Below, piece after piece: positions 20,883 through 31,618 of a stretch of DNA of 64,000 nucleotides. This stretch comes from Nicotiana tabacum. Its lineage: Eukaryota; Streptophyta; Magnoliopsida; Solanales; Solanaceae. The stretch lies in assembly GCF_000715075.1 (NCBI RefSeq), contig NC_134094.1, positions 81,049,120-81,113,119 on the forward strand, given 5' to 3'. The position numbers and the translations under genes were made by a program. The notes beneath the pieces are model-generated. The model did no database searches. It was given only the letters and a program-made list of their open reading frames with translations, and was not told where the DNA came from. The stretch's first letter is position 1. Every line of letters begins with the position of its first letter.

Positions 20883-21655
20883 TGAATAGGCCAAAAATCT
20901 CCCTTTGGAATATTTAGCATAAAATGGCATTGAAGAACGTCATCGGTCGAGCTCACCCAAGACATAGCGAGATTAATGGCCGAGGTGTCGACATGAGCCG
21001 TGGTCGAGATATCAATAGAGACCGTGGTCAAGATGTCAACAAGGGTCGAGGTCGAGATCGACTATTAGTGATAAGACTTGTAACGGCTAATTTGTCAGAA
21101 TAAGGTATTAAAAGGTGAATATTCTAGTGAATATTCCTGATGTTTGTACTATTAGGGTTTCCTAATAAAAAGGCCTCATATATATAGAAAGAAGAGACAA
21201 TGATAGGGGCATGTAATATTATTGCTGATAAGAACACTTCTAAGAAGAAAACTCTCTCTCTGGCACAAATACAAAGATTATCTTTTTACAAAGATTCTTG
21301 TTCATATTATTCCCTACTTTTCCATCAGATCCTATGATTGTTCATATGAATCTTGGATCTATCCGTCATACACCGTTGTCAGGCAGAATATTCGTCATAT
21401 CCATTCGTTATTGGGTGAATCATTCTCTTTATTTACATAAAGGCCATTTATAGACATTTATTGCTAGATATATCTCACTTAATGTTCTTGTTGTAAGAGT
21501 ATTTTACATTTATTGTCATCAGCCATATACGAAATCTATCTCATCTATCATGCCTCATTGTGCTTAATATCTAGAGTTATTATCCTTAACTAGATTTATC
21601 CCTTCATTATATAAATTTAATAGTTTAACCGAAAATTATATTTTTTGGTCAAACA
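20883..21655 (+). repeat. 5' LTR of the Tat element
   Basis: From TGAATAGGCC to GGTCAAACA; matches 31619-32401. Contains about 24-bp degenerate direct repeats (GTGGTCGAGATATCAATAGA and variants) at about 20970-21060 and an ATATATATAG TATA-like stretch near 21180. Confidence 0.9.
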
Positions 21656-21656
21656 A

Positions 21657-21674
21657 TTTGGCGTTGTCTGTAGG
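21657..21674 (+). other. Primer binding site of the Tat element
   Basis: TTTGGCGTTGTCTGTAGG begins one base after the LTR end. It resembles the TGGCGCCGTCTG-type sites of Tat/Athila elements. I do not assign the tRNA. Confidence 0.65.
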
Positions 21675-21773
21675 GACTTTCTAGCTAAGTTTTTTAGTTT
21701 CATCTACAACTGGCACTGGTTGCTGACGTGAAAAAAAAAACACACTTTTTCTCTTTGTTTGCATAGATCTAAC

Positions 21774-22995
21774 ATGGTAGGTAACCGAGAAGAAAGGACG
21801 AGAATTATGAAAGACCTCCCAACCAACCTCATGGACATCATCCACGAGAGCTCAGAAACAGTGGATGAGGACACAACGCCTAATGCCTCTCCTAGGCGAG
21901 GTGGATCGCCTCCTCCCCACTGTAGCATCACAAAATCCTTTGGAAAGACAGCCTCCGTGGGAGAGGAGGCACTGCCAGCTATAAAGAAGCTCCTTGAGGC
22001 CTGGCTAACTGACACACTGACCAGTGTCCTCCATAAGCCTGTTCAGGATGGGCTGCAGCAATGTAAGAACCTATGCCGCACCAACAGTGAACGAGCAACA
22101 TGATCAACTTTCCCCTCACCCGCGACGGCAGGTATCACTCATAATATTGTTAACAATGCAGGCGATGATGCTCTCATAACCATTCTGAAAAGGATGGAGG
22201 AAATGGAAAATGAGAACAAGGCGCTTCGGGACCAAATGAATGAGCATCAGGAAAGGGTCGATAAAATACCGGGTGCTCCCAAGTTATTGCCGAAGAGAGA
22301 TGCTGGTCGGTTCGTCGAGCAGCCATACAGTGATAGCGCTACCCCACATGTCATACCGAAGACTTTTAAAATGCCGCCTTACCTGAAAATATATGATAGC
22401 ACGACCGACCCTGAGGATCATGTCACCCATTACGTCACCTCCGTGAAAGGCAATGGCCTCACCAAGGAACAAGTGTCCTTCGTTCTGCTAAAGAAATTCG
22501 GCGAAACCCTCACGGAGGAGGGGGGCACTAACCTAGTACTCGCAACTACCAGCCCGTTCCATCGAAACCTTCGAGGAAATGGCCGATAAGTTTGTGAAGG
22601 CCCATGCCGGAGCAAAAAAGACTGAGGCGAGAGTGAATGATATCTTTGCTATCAAACAGCCCCCGGGAGAGGGACTTAGGGATTTCCTTTCCCATATCAA
22701 TCGAGTGAGAATGAGTTTGCCTAATATATCAGAAGGAATGGCGGTGGCCGCTTTTCAAAATGGGCTGAACAGAAATGGCTCGAGAGAGACAAGAAAATTA
22801 TTAAGTCAGCTTATGAAATACCCCCCAACAACTTGGGACAAAATACATAATGCATATTGTGCCGACGTTCGAGCGGACGAAGACGACCTAAATGGGCCGA
22901 CTCATCGACTGACCTCAGTACAAGCAGAATCCAGGAAAGATCGGAGAAGTGATATCACAAGAGATCCGGGGACCTCACAGCTGAACCTAGAATGA
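21774..22995 (+). pseudogene. Gag, Tat element
   Basis: A start at 21774 (MVGNREERTR) opens the N-terminal part, which stops at 22101-22103. The capsid region resumes at 22194 with a coiled-coil-like stretch, then FKMPPYLKIYDSTTDPEDHV and KKFGETLTEEGGT. A one-base shift near 22540-22580 follows, then FVKAHAGAKKTEARVNDIF, LRDFLSHINRVRMSLP and a degraded C-terminal part to TGA 22993-22995. This is the retrotrans_gag domain as found in Tat-type polyproteins. Confidence 0.85.
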
Positions 22996-23169
22996 CATCT
23001 CCCATATGCCAGAACTACCGTTGTACCCTCACCTCGTCATGAAGAAGGCCCACCCCGGTCAATAACAGGGACTCACTGGAATGAAAGAGGTATACCCTCT
23101 TTATTATCCACTCATAATTTTTGCATGTCACTTACATAGATCTTCTATGCCCTAGACAAGCTCGGATCA

Positions 23170-24027
23170 ATGGTAAAGTGGCCGCAAAAGATAAGGTCAG
23201 ACCTGAATACCAGAAAATCAGACGCCCTCTTAGAGTTCCATCGAGAGCGAGGACACAAAACACAAAATTGTATCGCCCTAAGACAGGAGGTAGCAAATAT
23301 GCTGCTACAGGGGCACCTCAAAGAACTGTTGAGCGATCGGGGAAGAACTAACTTTTCCAGGGGGCGCGAACAACATCAAGGGTCTCCAAAGCCTCTCTCG
23401 CCAGCCCTCACCATCCACATGATCATCGGCGGTGAAGATGACACTTTCATCAACAGCGTAAAGTTCACCATGACCTACAAGCCCAAACGGTCAGTCACCC
23501 ACAAACGGTATGATGAACTCGAAGAAAGTATCATCTTCGATAAGTCAGATACCAACGGTTTGGCATTCCCTCACTATGATGCTCTTGTTATTACTTTACG
23601 AATTTTAGATACCGACATTAGACAAATTATGGTAGATGACGGGAGCGGCGCGTGTATTATCCATCCCCGAGTACTTTCACAGATAAAACTCGAGGACAAG
23701 ATAGTACCACGCTGTATCACACTAACAGTCTTTAACAATGCAGTTGAACGAACATTTGGCGAGATCACACTCCCCGTCCTGGCGGGTGGCATCACTCTGG
23801 AGACTACATTCCACATCATGGATCAGGACACGACATACAACGCCATAATAGAGAGACTGTGGATACACACCATGAGAGCTATACCCTCTAGCTTGTACCA
23901 AGTCATCAAATTCCTAACTCCATGGGGAATATTCAGCATACGCGGGGAACAACGCACATCCCAAGAATGCTACCGCATCACCTTAGACTGCACGGTCACT
24001 CAACAAATGAAAGATAGAGAGAAGTAA
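23170..24027 (+). pseudogene. Gag end and aspartic protease, Tat element
   Basis: EFHRERGHKTQNC near the start is the remnant of a zinc knuckle with its first Cys missing. LKELLSDRGRTNFSRGREQ leads into the protease. IMVDDGSGACIIHP holds the active-site Asp (DDGS), and LPVLAGGITLETTFHIMD with TTYNAIIERLW is the C-terminal half, where relatives have IGRPW. Ends at TAA 24025-24027. The link to the RT is frameshifted. Confidence 0.83.
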
Positions 24028-24219
24028 GCATAGCAATCAATGGGGTAGAGGTCGATAGACGACGATATCAAAGACCCCAATATGGCCGAGGCCGCAGGAT
24101 CGACCATAGAGGACCTCAACCCCGTTCAGCTAGATATCAAAGACCACAACAAGAAAGCTTACATCCGCTGCAAACTCCAAGAACCAGGTAAGTTTCGCAA
24201 ATTTTAGAAATTGTTGGAA

Positions 24220-25370
24220 AACGGCTCTGTTAGATAGTCAAAGTACCCCCAATGGGTAGCCAACGTGGTCATGGTAAAAAAGAAAAACGAAAAATAGGGG
24301 ATGTGCGTAGATTCCACTGACCTGAGCAAAGCTTGCCCCAAGGATTCATTTCCACTACCTCATATCGACCAACTCATCGATGCTACAACCGGACATGAGT
24401 TGCTGAGTTTCTTGGACGCCTACTCGGGCTACAACCAGATCTTTTTGGAGGAAGAGGACCAGGAAAAGACTACCTTCATTACCCACCAGGGGACGTATTG
24501 CTACAGGGTCATGCCTTTCAAATTGAAAAATGCGGGGGCAACTTACCAAAGGCTGGTGACGAAAATGTTCAAAGAACAACTCGGAAAGACGATGGAGGTA
24601 TACATCGATGAGATGCTGGTCAAGTCCAAAAAGAAAGAAAACCACATCGACCATTTAAGATAAGCCTTTGGCATACTCAGACAATACAGCATGAAATTGA
24701 ACCCCGAAAAATGTACATTCGGCGTGGCTTCAGGCAAATTCTTGGGTTTTCTAGTGTCACAACGGGGTATCGAGGTTAATCCTGACCAAATCAAGGCCAT
24801 AAATGGTAAACCAGAGCACTTGACAACCAAAAAACAAGTCCAAAAGCTAACCGACCATATCGCCACCCTGTCAAGGTTCATCTCGCAATCCTCCGATAGG
24901 TGCCATAAATTCTCCAGCGTACTCAAAAGGAGAACGGCCTCCAATGGACCACTGAATGCATCCAAGCATAGAAAGAGTTGAAGGTCTACCTATCCTCGCC
25001 ATAGTTACTTTCATAACTGGAACCAGGACGGCCTTTCCTCATCTATCTCGCCGTGTCCGAAGTAGTTGTGAGTGCAGTCCTAGTCCAAGAAAATAAAGGT
25101 ACACAATCTCCCATCTATTACATTAGCAAGACACTAATCGACGCTGGGACGAGGTAACCCCACCTTGAAAAACTAGATCTGACCTTAGTCGTAGCTTCAC
25201 GGAAGCTTAGACCGTATTTCCAATGCCATCCCATCTCGGTTGTCACGACTTTCCCCTTAAGAAGCATTTTACACAAACCCGAACTTTTGGGTAGATTGGC
25301 CAAATAGGCCATCGAACTAAGCAAGCACGATATCACATATCGACCGCGAACGGCGATAAAGTCCTTGGTC
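24220..25370 (+). pseudogene. Reverse transcriptase and gypsy RNase H, Tat element
   Basis: After TAG at 24296-24298 the RT reads CVDSTDLSKACPKDSFPLPH, FLDAYSGYNQIFLEEEDQ and TYCYRVMPFKLKNAGATYQR. The catalytic box YIDEMLVKS has the second Asp replaced by Glu. The thumb (MKLNPEKCTFGVASGKFLGF) continues from 24691 past TAA 24661-24663. Degraded RNase H sequence (VVSAVLVQENKGTQSPIYYI, LVVASRKLRPYFQCHPISVV) runs to about 25360 with stops and shifts. Confidence 0.86.
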
Positions 25371-25796
25371 CTCGCCGACTTTGTCGCCAACTTCAGTGCA
25401 CACATACTGCCCGAAGTCGAAAAGGAAGCCCTCCAAGCTTCTTCTCAAACACACGACCTCTGGGTCCTATACATTGACGGCGCATCTAACGCGTCGGGGT
25501 CCGGGCTGGGACTCGTACTTGAAGTCCCAACAGGCGAAGTGATTTTCCAATCCATAAAGTGTCCGGACATAACAAACAACGAGGCCGAGTATGAGGCCGT
25601 AATTGTAGGACTAAGACTAGCACTCAAATACGGGGCAAAATGGCTCAGGTTGCGCTGCGATTCTCAGCTCGTGGTCAACCAAGTCACAGGGACTTTCCAA
25701 ATCAAGGAGCAGAGGTTACAAAAATACCAGACCAAAATCTGCAAACTACTACCCGAGTTCGACGAATGTCTGCTCGACCAGATCCCTCGAGCATAG
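25365..25796 (+). pseudogene. Second, plant-type RNase H (aRNH), Tat element
   Basis: LYIDGASNASGSGLGLVLEV carries the first catalytic Asp, NNEAEYEAVIVGL the Glu and LRCDSQLVVNQVTGTF the next Asp. All are preserved. This extra RNase H, beside the Ty3-type one, is diagnostic for Tat-lineage elements. The frame ends at TAG 25794-25796, just before the usual NVEVDGLAKLA tail, which is present in another frame. Confidence 0.88.
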
Positions 25797-27210
25797 AATA
25801 TCGAGGTGGACGGCCTTGCCAAATTAGCAACAGCCACCAAAAACATCACAACCAGAGATCAAAGTGTAGTCCACCTCCTCAACTCGTTTGTAGACCAAAT
25901 CAAGGTAAGAACCATAAACCTAACTTGGGACTGGCGCAACCGTATTATTACATATTTGCAGGACGGCATACTCCCCAATTATAAAAAAGAGGCCAAGTAT
26001 AGCATCGTTCACAACGACCTCTACAAAAGGACATATGGAGGCCCCCTAGCGAAATGCTTGGGTCCAAATCAGATGCGGTGCGTCCTTGAAGAAATGCACG
26101 AAGGCCACTACAGAGCTCACTCCGACAATCGAGCGTTGGTCAGTGCCTCTTACGAGCATGATACTATAGGCTCCCCATGAAAAAAGAAGTCGCAGATTTC
26201 GTGAAAAAATTTGAGCAATGCCAGAAGTATACCCCGATGATCCACCAAGCAGGCGAACACCTACACTCAGTGACTTCCCCTGGCCGTTCATCAAATGGGG
26301 AATGGATATCGTGGGCCCCCTCCCGCTCGGATGAGGTAACGTATGATTTCTCTTGGTTTTAACTGATTATTTCTCTAAATGGGTGGAAGCAGGAGCATTC
26401 GTCCAAATACGCGAACATGAAGTAATCATCTTCATATGGAAGAACATCATATGCCACTTCGATCTCCCCAAAGAAATCAGCTTCGACAACGGACCTCAAT
26501 TTGTAGGAAAGAAGGCCGCCGAAGTTTTTGAAAAATGGCACATCAAAAGAATACTGTCAACGCCTTACCACCCCGCAGGTAACAGGCAAGTGAAGTCCTC
26601 TAACAAGTCAATACTGAACATCATGAAAAAGAAACTCGAAGACGCTAAGGGACTATGGCCGGAGGTATTACCAGAAGTACTCTGGGCCTACCGAACAATG
26701 CCAAAAACGAGCACCGGGGAAACTCCATACTCGTTTGTCTATGGGACTAATGCAGTAATACCAGTCGGGGAGCCCAGTCTAAGATACTTCTGTGAAAGCG
26801 GATCCCAGAATGATGACAGTAGAAGGCAAGGACTCGACGAAGGCGAGGAACCAAGAGATATGTCTTACGTAAGAATGGTCACCCAAAAGCAACAAGCAGA
26901 ACGCTACTATAACAAGAGGGCAAAGATCAGGCCACTTAAAGTCGGGGACTACGTGCTTAAAGCTAAAACACACGCAAGCAAAGACCCACGAGAAGGCAAA
27001 CTGGGAACAAACTGGGATATCCCCTACAAAATCACGGCAACATCAAGCAAAGGGTCATTCACACTAGAAATAATGGAAGGAAAGCAACTACCAAACAACT
27101 GGAACATTACGCACCTCAAGTACTTCAACTTTGACGAGGTCCACAAAGTTGCACTCTATTTCCTTCACTCGAGTTTTGTCCCAGTTGGGTTTTCTCGAGG
27201 AGGTTTTTAA
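25797..27210 (+). pseudogene. Integrase, Tat element
   Basis: The zinc-binding part reads EEMHEGHYRAHSDNRALV (about 26090) then KKFEQCQKYTPMIHQ, where the first Cys of the CxxC pair is Phe. Frames change near 26180 and 26275. The core contains the first Asp in KWGMDIVGPLPL, two TGA codons, the second Asp in FDNGPQFVG and YHPAGNRQVKSSNKS, in which the catalytic Glu (normally QAESSNK) is Lys. The C-terminal domain (LKVGDYVLKAKTHASKDP, GTNWDIPYKI) continues to TAA 27208-27210. Confidence 0.87.
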
Positions 27211-27440
27211 CGAGATGATGACGGGGATATTTCGGGATTAAAGTGCGCACAAGATGAAAAGCACCGGACGATCAGTTCATTGCTCAATCTCTCACTATAT
27301 TTCCAGCTTGACCAATGAAGGGACTAGATAGACTAGGACTAGGACTGAACTACCAGTCAACGCCTGGAAAATATGTAAATCTCTCCAAAAATATGAATAA
27401 AGAACAAGTACATAAAAGTTTATCTCTTCTCTCCAGGCAA

Positions 27441-27930
27441 AGGTTACATTCGACCTTATCTGAATTAACACCTACTCGGCCCACTGCCTCATTTAATTAA
27501 TATAAGGTTACATTCGACCTCGTCTAATAAACACCTATTCGGCCCATGGCCCCAATTAACATGAGATTACACTCGACCTCATTCGAATTAACACCTACTC
27601 GGCCCACAGCCTCATTTAATTAATATAAGGTTACATTCGACCTCGTTCGAATTAATACCTACTCGTCCCACGACCCTCATTTAATTAATATAAGGTTACA
27701 TTCAAATTCGTTCGAATAAATACCTAATCGGCCCATAACCTCAATTAATATAAGGTTGCATTCAACCTCGTTCGAATAAACACCTATTCGGTCCATATCC
27801 CCAATTAACATAAAGTTACATTCGACCTCATTCGAATAAACACCTATTCGGCCCACGGCCTCAATTAATTAAAGGTTACATTCGACCTCGTTTGGATAAA
27901 CAACCATTCGGCCCACTCAAACAAATTTGT
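27441..27930 (+). repeat. Eight ~60-bp tandem repeats after the integrase
   Basis: AGGTTACATTCGACCTCGTT starts, with variation, at about 27441, 27505, 27564, 27628, 27693, 27753, 27813 and 27873. The spacing is 59-65 bp. Each unit also has ACACCTATTCGGCCCA. Such arrays after the integrase are common in Tat-clade elements. No coding role seen. Confidence 0.88.
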
Positions 27931-28136
27931 TACGATAGAGGCAATCAAGCAACAAAATAAGAAAAGCGCATAAATCCGAACAAAGAAAAGAAGCCAGGTA
28001 CGAATACCAAAACTAACATTTCATAATTATAATAGTTTTTACAAAGGCTGTACGCCTACAAAAAGTACACGTCCGCGGCTAAAACAAAAAAAAAACTAAT
28101 CACCACCCGGTTCAGCAGCGCCATCCGCTTGATCAC

Positions 28137-29058
28137 CTAGACCGTCTTCACCCATCTCATCGCCTTCGCCAACAGGATATTCATCCTCATACCAGGCATC
28201 ATGTTCAATCCGATCCATGCTTGCACCTTCCTCATTATCGCCAGCTTTCGGTGTAGCAGGATCATAGCCTCAAGCAAATCGAGCGTTACGCGCCTTAAAA
28301 CGTACATCCTCGAAGACGGCTTCTGAAACAGTCCCGCCCCCATCAGATCCCTAAATATATCCAGCTGAGCCTCGACGTGAATCCACTCCTCGTATAAATC
28401 CCGAGGAACATCAGGAAAAGGAGAAGCGGGGGAGGAGGACGGCTGAGCCAATAACTTCACATTTTCGGCCTCAAGAGCGGCAACTCGATCGCTAAGGCCC
28501 GAAGCTTCTTTTTCTAACTCCCCTATCTGCTCATCAAGTCGCTCCTCTCTGAGCCTAGCCGTCTCCAAAGCGCAATCCCGCTCAGAACGGAGAACGCGGA
28601 TAGCGACATCTAAAGTCTCCATTTTCCTCGCAATCGATAACTGGGCCGACTCCGCCTTCTCCAAACCCACCACCTTCTCGGCGACCTCACCACTCAAAGC
28701 GACCACTTGGAGCCGACACTCCTCGAGCTCCGCACGCAAGAGACTACTTGGGCTTGAAGGTCGGCACATTGGGCCTCGACCCCCCTGCTCACCTCGAGAT
28801 CCTCTTCTTTGTCCCTCAACGCCCCCTCGAGTTCACTACATTTTCTGATGGCCCTCACCAACTCGTCATCCTTCTCTTTCAGTTCGTTTCGGAGGGCCCG
28901 AAAATTACTGCTCCCACCAAGCTGCCTGCAAAACTCGCGGTGCTTATCACGCTATTCGCGATATTTACACTCCATCTTATGGAAAATGGCCTTATGCCTC
29001 TCCTCTTGGAGGGCGCTCTCGATCTCCAAGATCATGATATGAAAGAAAGCCAGAGCGA
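28137..29058 (-). pseudogene. Antisense ORF, coiled-coil C-terminal part
   Basis: Read leftward from about 29058 this is a charged heptad-rich protein ([69 protein letters not shown]) ending in a Pro-Ser linker and DLYEEWIHVEAQLDIFRDL. There is an in-frame stop near 28975 and a frameshift near 28770. It forms the 3' part of the antisense gene whose N-terminal domain is at 30450-31173. The coiled coil suggests self-association or a Gag-like structural role, which is inference. Confidence 0.65.
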
Positions 29059-29126
29059 GTAAGAACAAAATTTGATTCAACATACAAAATGAAGAAAGCA
29101 TAAAAAATGAAGAAAGACCAAAGGCT

Positions 29127-29426
29127 TACCTAAGAGCAAGGCCATCTATGCTCCTCGACAAAGTAACAACCTTCAGTTTCTCAAGGGTCTTACCCTCCAC
29201 ATCGGAACATAAGGGACCAAGAGAGGGGACCATGTCCTCCGCATTAACTAGCCGATCCCGGTCCAAAGGGATCGCAATAGTCTGCGTGCTCCCCTCCAAT
29301 CTCACCTCGAGCCGGGTGAGTCCTTCCCCCATCATCCTAACTTCCTCTGTGTCCACATCGAAGCCCGTATCATAATCTTCTTCGGCTACACTTTTCCCCT
29401 TTGTGTCAACCCGGGAAGAAGGATCC
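29127..29426 (-). pseudogene. Antisense ORF, middle exon
   Basis: Minus-strand reading DTEEVRMMGEGLTRLEVRLE and PLDRDRLVNAEDMVPSLGPL to SRSIDGLALR, then a donor-like AG|GTAAGCC at about 29126. It lies between the coiled-coil part and the inverted duplication. No domain recognised. Confidence 0.5.
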
Positions 29427-29744
29427 TCGTCAAGACCGAGGACGTGGTGGCCAATGCGAGTGAATTCCCCGAGGCTTGGAACTATGCTCGTAAGTGTCTC
29501 TTGCCAAGCAGTTATTTTTCCTGGTTTAATCGTAATCTAACTTTTCGTATTTTCCTCGCTTAGCCGAGACTTTGCCCCCTCCTTTGGGATATTCATGACT
29601 GAGATAGCCAGGTCTTGCCTCATACAGTGGGGATTCACGAATGGCTGGCTTTTATCAAGAAATTCGGGCCCAATCTTTCAACGACCGGTGAGTTTGTTCA
29701 TGTCGTTTTGATCTCATAGTCGCCTGCTCATTACAATTTTGAGC
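29427..29744 (+). repeat. Inverted duplication arm 1 (318 bp)
   Basis: This is a reverse-complement copy of 30195-30512 with few differences. On the plus strand it repeats the end of the antisense gene's first exon, its donor CGTAAGTGTC, the first intron, the second exon and the start of the next intron. It interrupts the antisense gene between two exon parts. Confidence 0.9.
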
Positions 29745-30161
29745 AATCTTTCAATTCTTTCAATTCTGACAGACCCTCAAAATCCATTACGGCCTTAGGG
29801 AGCAACGTACATCCCTTGGCATCCAACAACGGCGGTATCGTGGGCGGCAACTCGGCGCCATCTCCAAGGTCAATGGTCGCTATTTCTCGCACGATAAAAT
29901 CCTCCATCACCAAACCCCCCGCACGGACAGTTCTTCCACTGATATCTATTGATCGCCTCTTGTGGAGAAGCGAGTTATCGTCATTTGGTGATGATCCTTC
30001 CTCATCATCCTCATCTATTGTATGACGAAAAGGGGAAGTCGAAAGCCCTGTTATAGTAGTCGACGACTGAGCAGGCCTAGCCGCTGCAGAAAGAATAGAA
30101 GCGACCTTCCTCTTACGGAATGCCAGAGCGGGAGCCTTCTGCCTTCTCGAAGATCCTCTGG
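29745..30161 (-). pseudogene. Antisense ORF, third exon
   Basis: After acceptor TTTTGCAG (ending 30162 on the minus strand) the frame reads RGSSRRQKAPALAFRKRKV, then an acidic stretch (DEDDEEGSSPNDDN), VREIATIDLGDGAELPP and FEGLSELKELK, where arm 1 of the inverted duplication begins. The RKRK run could be a nuclear signal. No known domain. The frame across the preceding intron is one base off in my reading. Confidence 0.55.
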
Positions 30162-30194
30162 CTGCAAAAGAAAAATTGAAGACTATCACGTCAT

Positions 30195-30512
30195 GCTCAA
30201 AATTATAACGAGCAGGTGACTATGAGATCAAAATGACATGAACAAACTCACCGGTCGTTGAAAGATTGGGCCCGAATTTCTTGATAAAAGCCGGCCATTC
30301 GTGAATCCCCACTGTGTGATGCAAGACCTGGCTAGCTCAGTCATGAATATCCCAAAGGAGGGGGCGAAGTCTCGGCTAAGCGAGGAAAATACGGAATGTT
30401 AGATTACGATTAAAACAGGAAAAATAACTACTTGGCAAGAGACACTTACGGGCATAGTTCCAAGCCTCGGGGAATCCACTCATGTTGGCCACCACGTCCT
30501 TGGTCTTGACGA
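30195..30512 (-). repeat. Inverted duplication arm 2 (318 bp, source copy)
   Basis: Holds the junction of exon 1 (donor GTAAGT starting at 30449), a short intron, exon 2 (about 30370-30252, reading FAPSFGIFMTEL and ARSCITQWGFTNGRL) and its donor GTGAGT at 30251. It is in its natural place in the antisense gene, so it is the likely source of arm 1. The spacer between arms is 450 bp. Confidence 0.88.
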
Positions 30513-31173
30513 AGAAGTAGATGAGCCAGAATTGACGATTTGCTTTATCATTCATCTTCACTACCAAACTTTTACTTCCTTGGTGACGAAGATGCAACAT
30601 TGTCCCCCTATAGAAATTAGGTGCGAAGAGGTGCAGCAGGTGGCGAAGAGAGATCTCGCGGTCAGCCAATTCCGCGTATTTCGTCAACATGCAGATGAGT
30701 TTGTAGATGTAAGGTAAAAGTTGGGCCTGGCAGACGCCATAATAGCGGCAAAATTCCTCCTCCAATGGGAGAAGAGAAAGGGAGTAGCCAACATAAAACG
30801 GATATGCGTAGAACGCGCAGTATCCGGGGTGATGTATCTGCACCACATCACACCCCGCCGGGACCAGATCGATGTGGGCCGGGATTTCAAACTTCACCCT
30901 AAATTCAGCAAGATCGACCTCGTTCATCACCGATTCAGAGGCCTCAGGGTCATCCTCGGGTAACTTCGAAAAATCAGATATAGGCTTTTCACTACGAGGA
31001 ATTATTTCCTCCACCGTAGAAAATCTATCATCCTCGAGGGAAGCAGAAGCATCATCACCGTGAGGAGGCATACATACCGCCAATGGTGTAGGATTAGATG
31101 CCATACCGGAACCAGAGGTTGCGTTAACCATAGTCTTGAAGGAGGATGTCTTAAGCACAGAAATTGGAAGCAA
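30450..31173 (-). pseudogene. Antisense ORF, N-terminal Transposase_28-like domain
   Basis: Reads from Met at 31173 (or Met at 31131, MVNATSGSGMASN) through an acidic leader to FEIPAHIDLVPAG, PFYVGYSLSLLPLEEEFCRY, LLPYIYKLICMLTKYAELA, LRHLLHLFAPNFYRGTMLHL and FWLIYFFVKTKDVVA, ending at SGFPEAWNYA and a GTAAGT donor. I recognise this as the putative gypsy-type transposon domain (Transposase_28) that accompanies Tat-clade elements. The exon is open for its full length. Function is unknown. It has its own TATA box at 31314-31321. Confidence 0.75.
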
Positions 31174-31313
31174 CAGTCACTAGAATCAGGGGAGTGGGCA
31201 TGCAATGATGAAGAAGAATGGAGACTAGGATTCAATATGGAAAATGAAAGTGAGAAACGCAGGGGATTCGAGATTAGATGAAAGCAAAACAAACACAAAT
31301 GGCCTCAGATCCC

Positions 31314-31453
31314 TATTTATAAGAGTTCGAGCGCCAAAACCAAGAATTCAGACCATCATTACCCAACGCAGATATCGAAATGGCAGAGGCGCAAGAAACG
31401 ACACAAAGCATCGGGAAAATGCGTCATAATGACGCATGATGTCATGACATCAT
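31314..31453 (-). promoter_or_regulatory. Putative antisense promoter with TGACG palindromes
   Basis: On the minus strand TATAAATA lies at 31321-31314, about 140 bp before the antisense Met. About 100 bp further upstream are two palindromes: TGCGTCATAATGACGCA (31420-31436) and ATGATGTCATGACATCAT (31436-31453). They contain paired TGACG/CGTCA cores like the as-1 sites bound by plant TGA bZIP factors. That the antisense gene is transcribed from here is inference. Confidence 0.55.
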
Positions 31454-31618
31454 TCTGAAACGATGCATCCCCAAAGTTTGCAACTTACGAAAAGTCATAC
31501 TTCCACCTCGCCTAAAACACCGCTACCCAACTTGCTCATTCAATTTCTTCAACAACGACAAATAGAGTCCGCTCACCAAGGTCTTTCGACCTCGGCCTTA
31601 ATAAGTAGAAGGACTAAC

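Noticed and set aside
21759..27210. Integrated pararetrovirus (caulimovirus) instead of a retrotransposon
   Set aside because: LTRs, an integrase and a target duplication are present, and no movement protein was seen.
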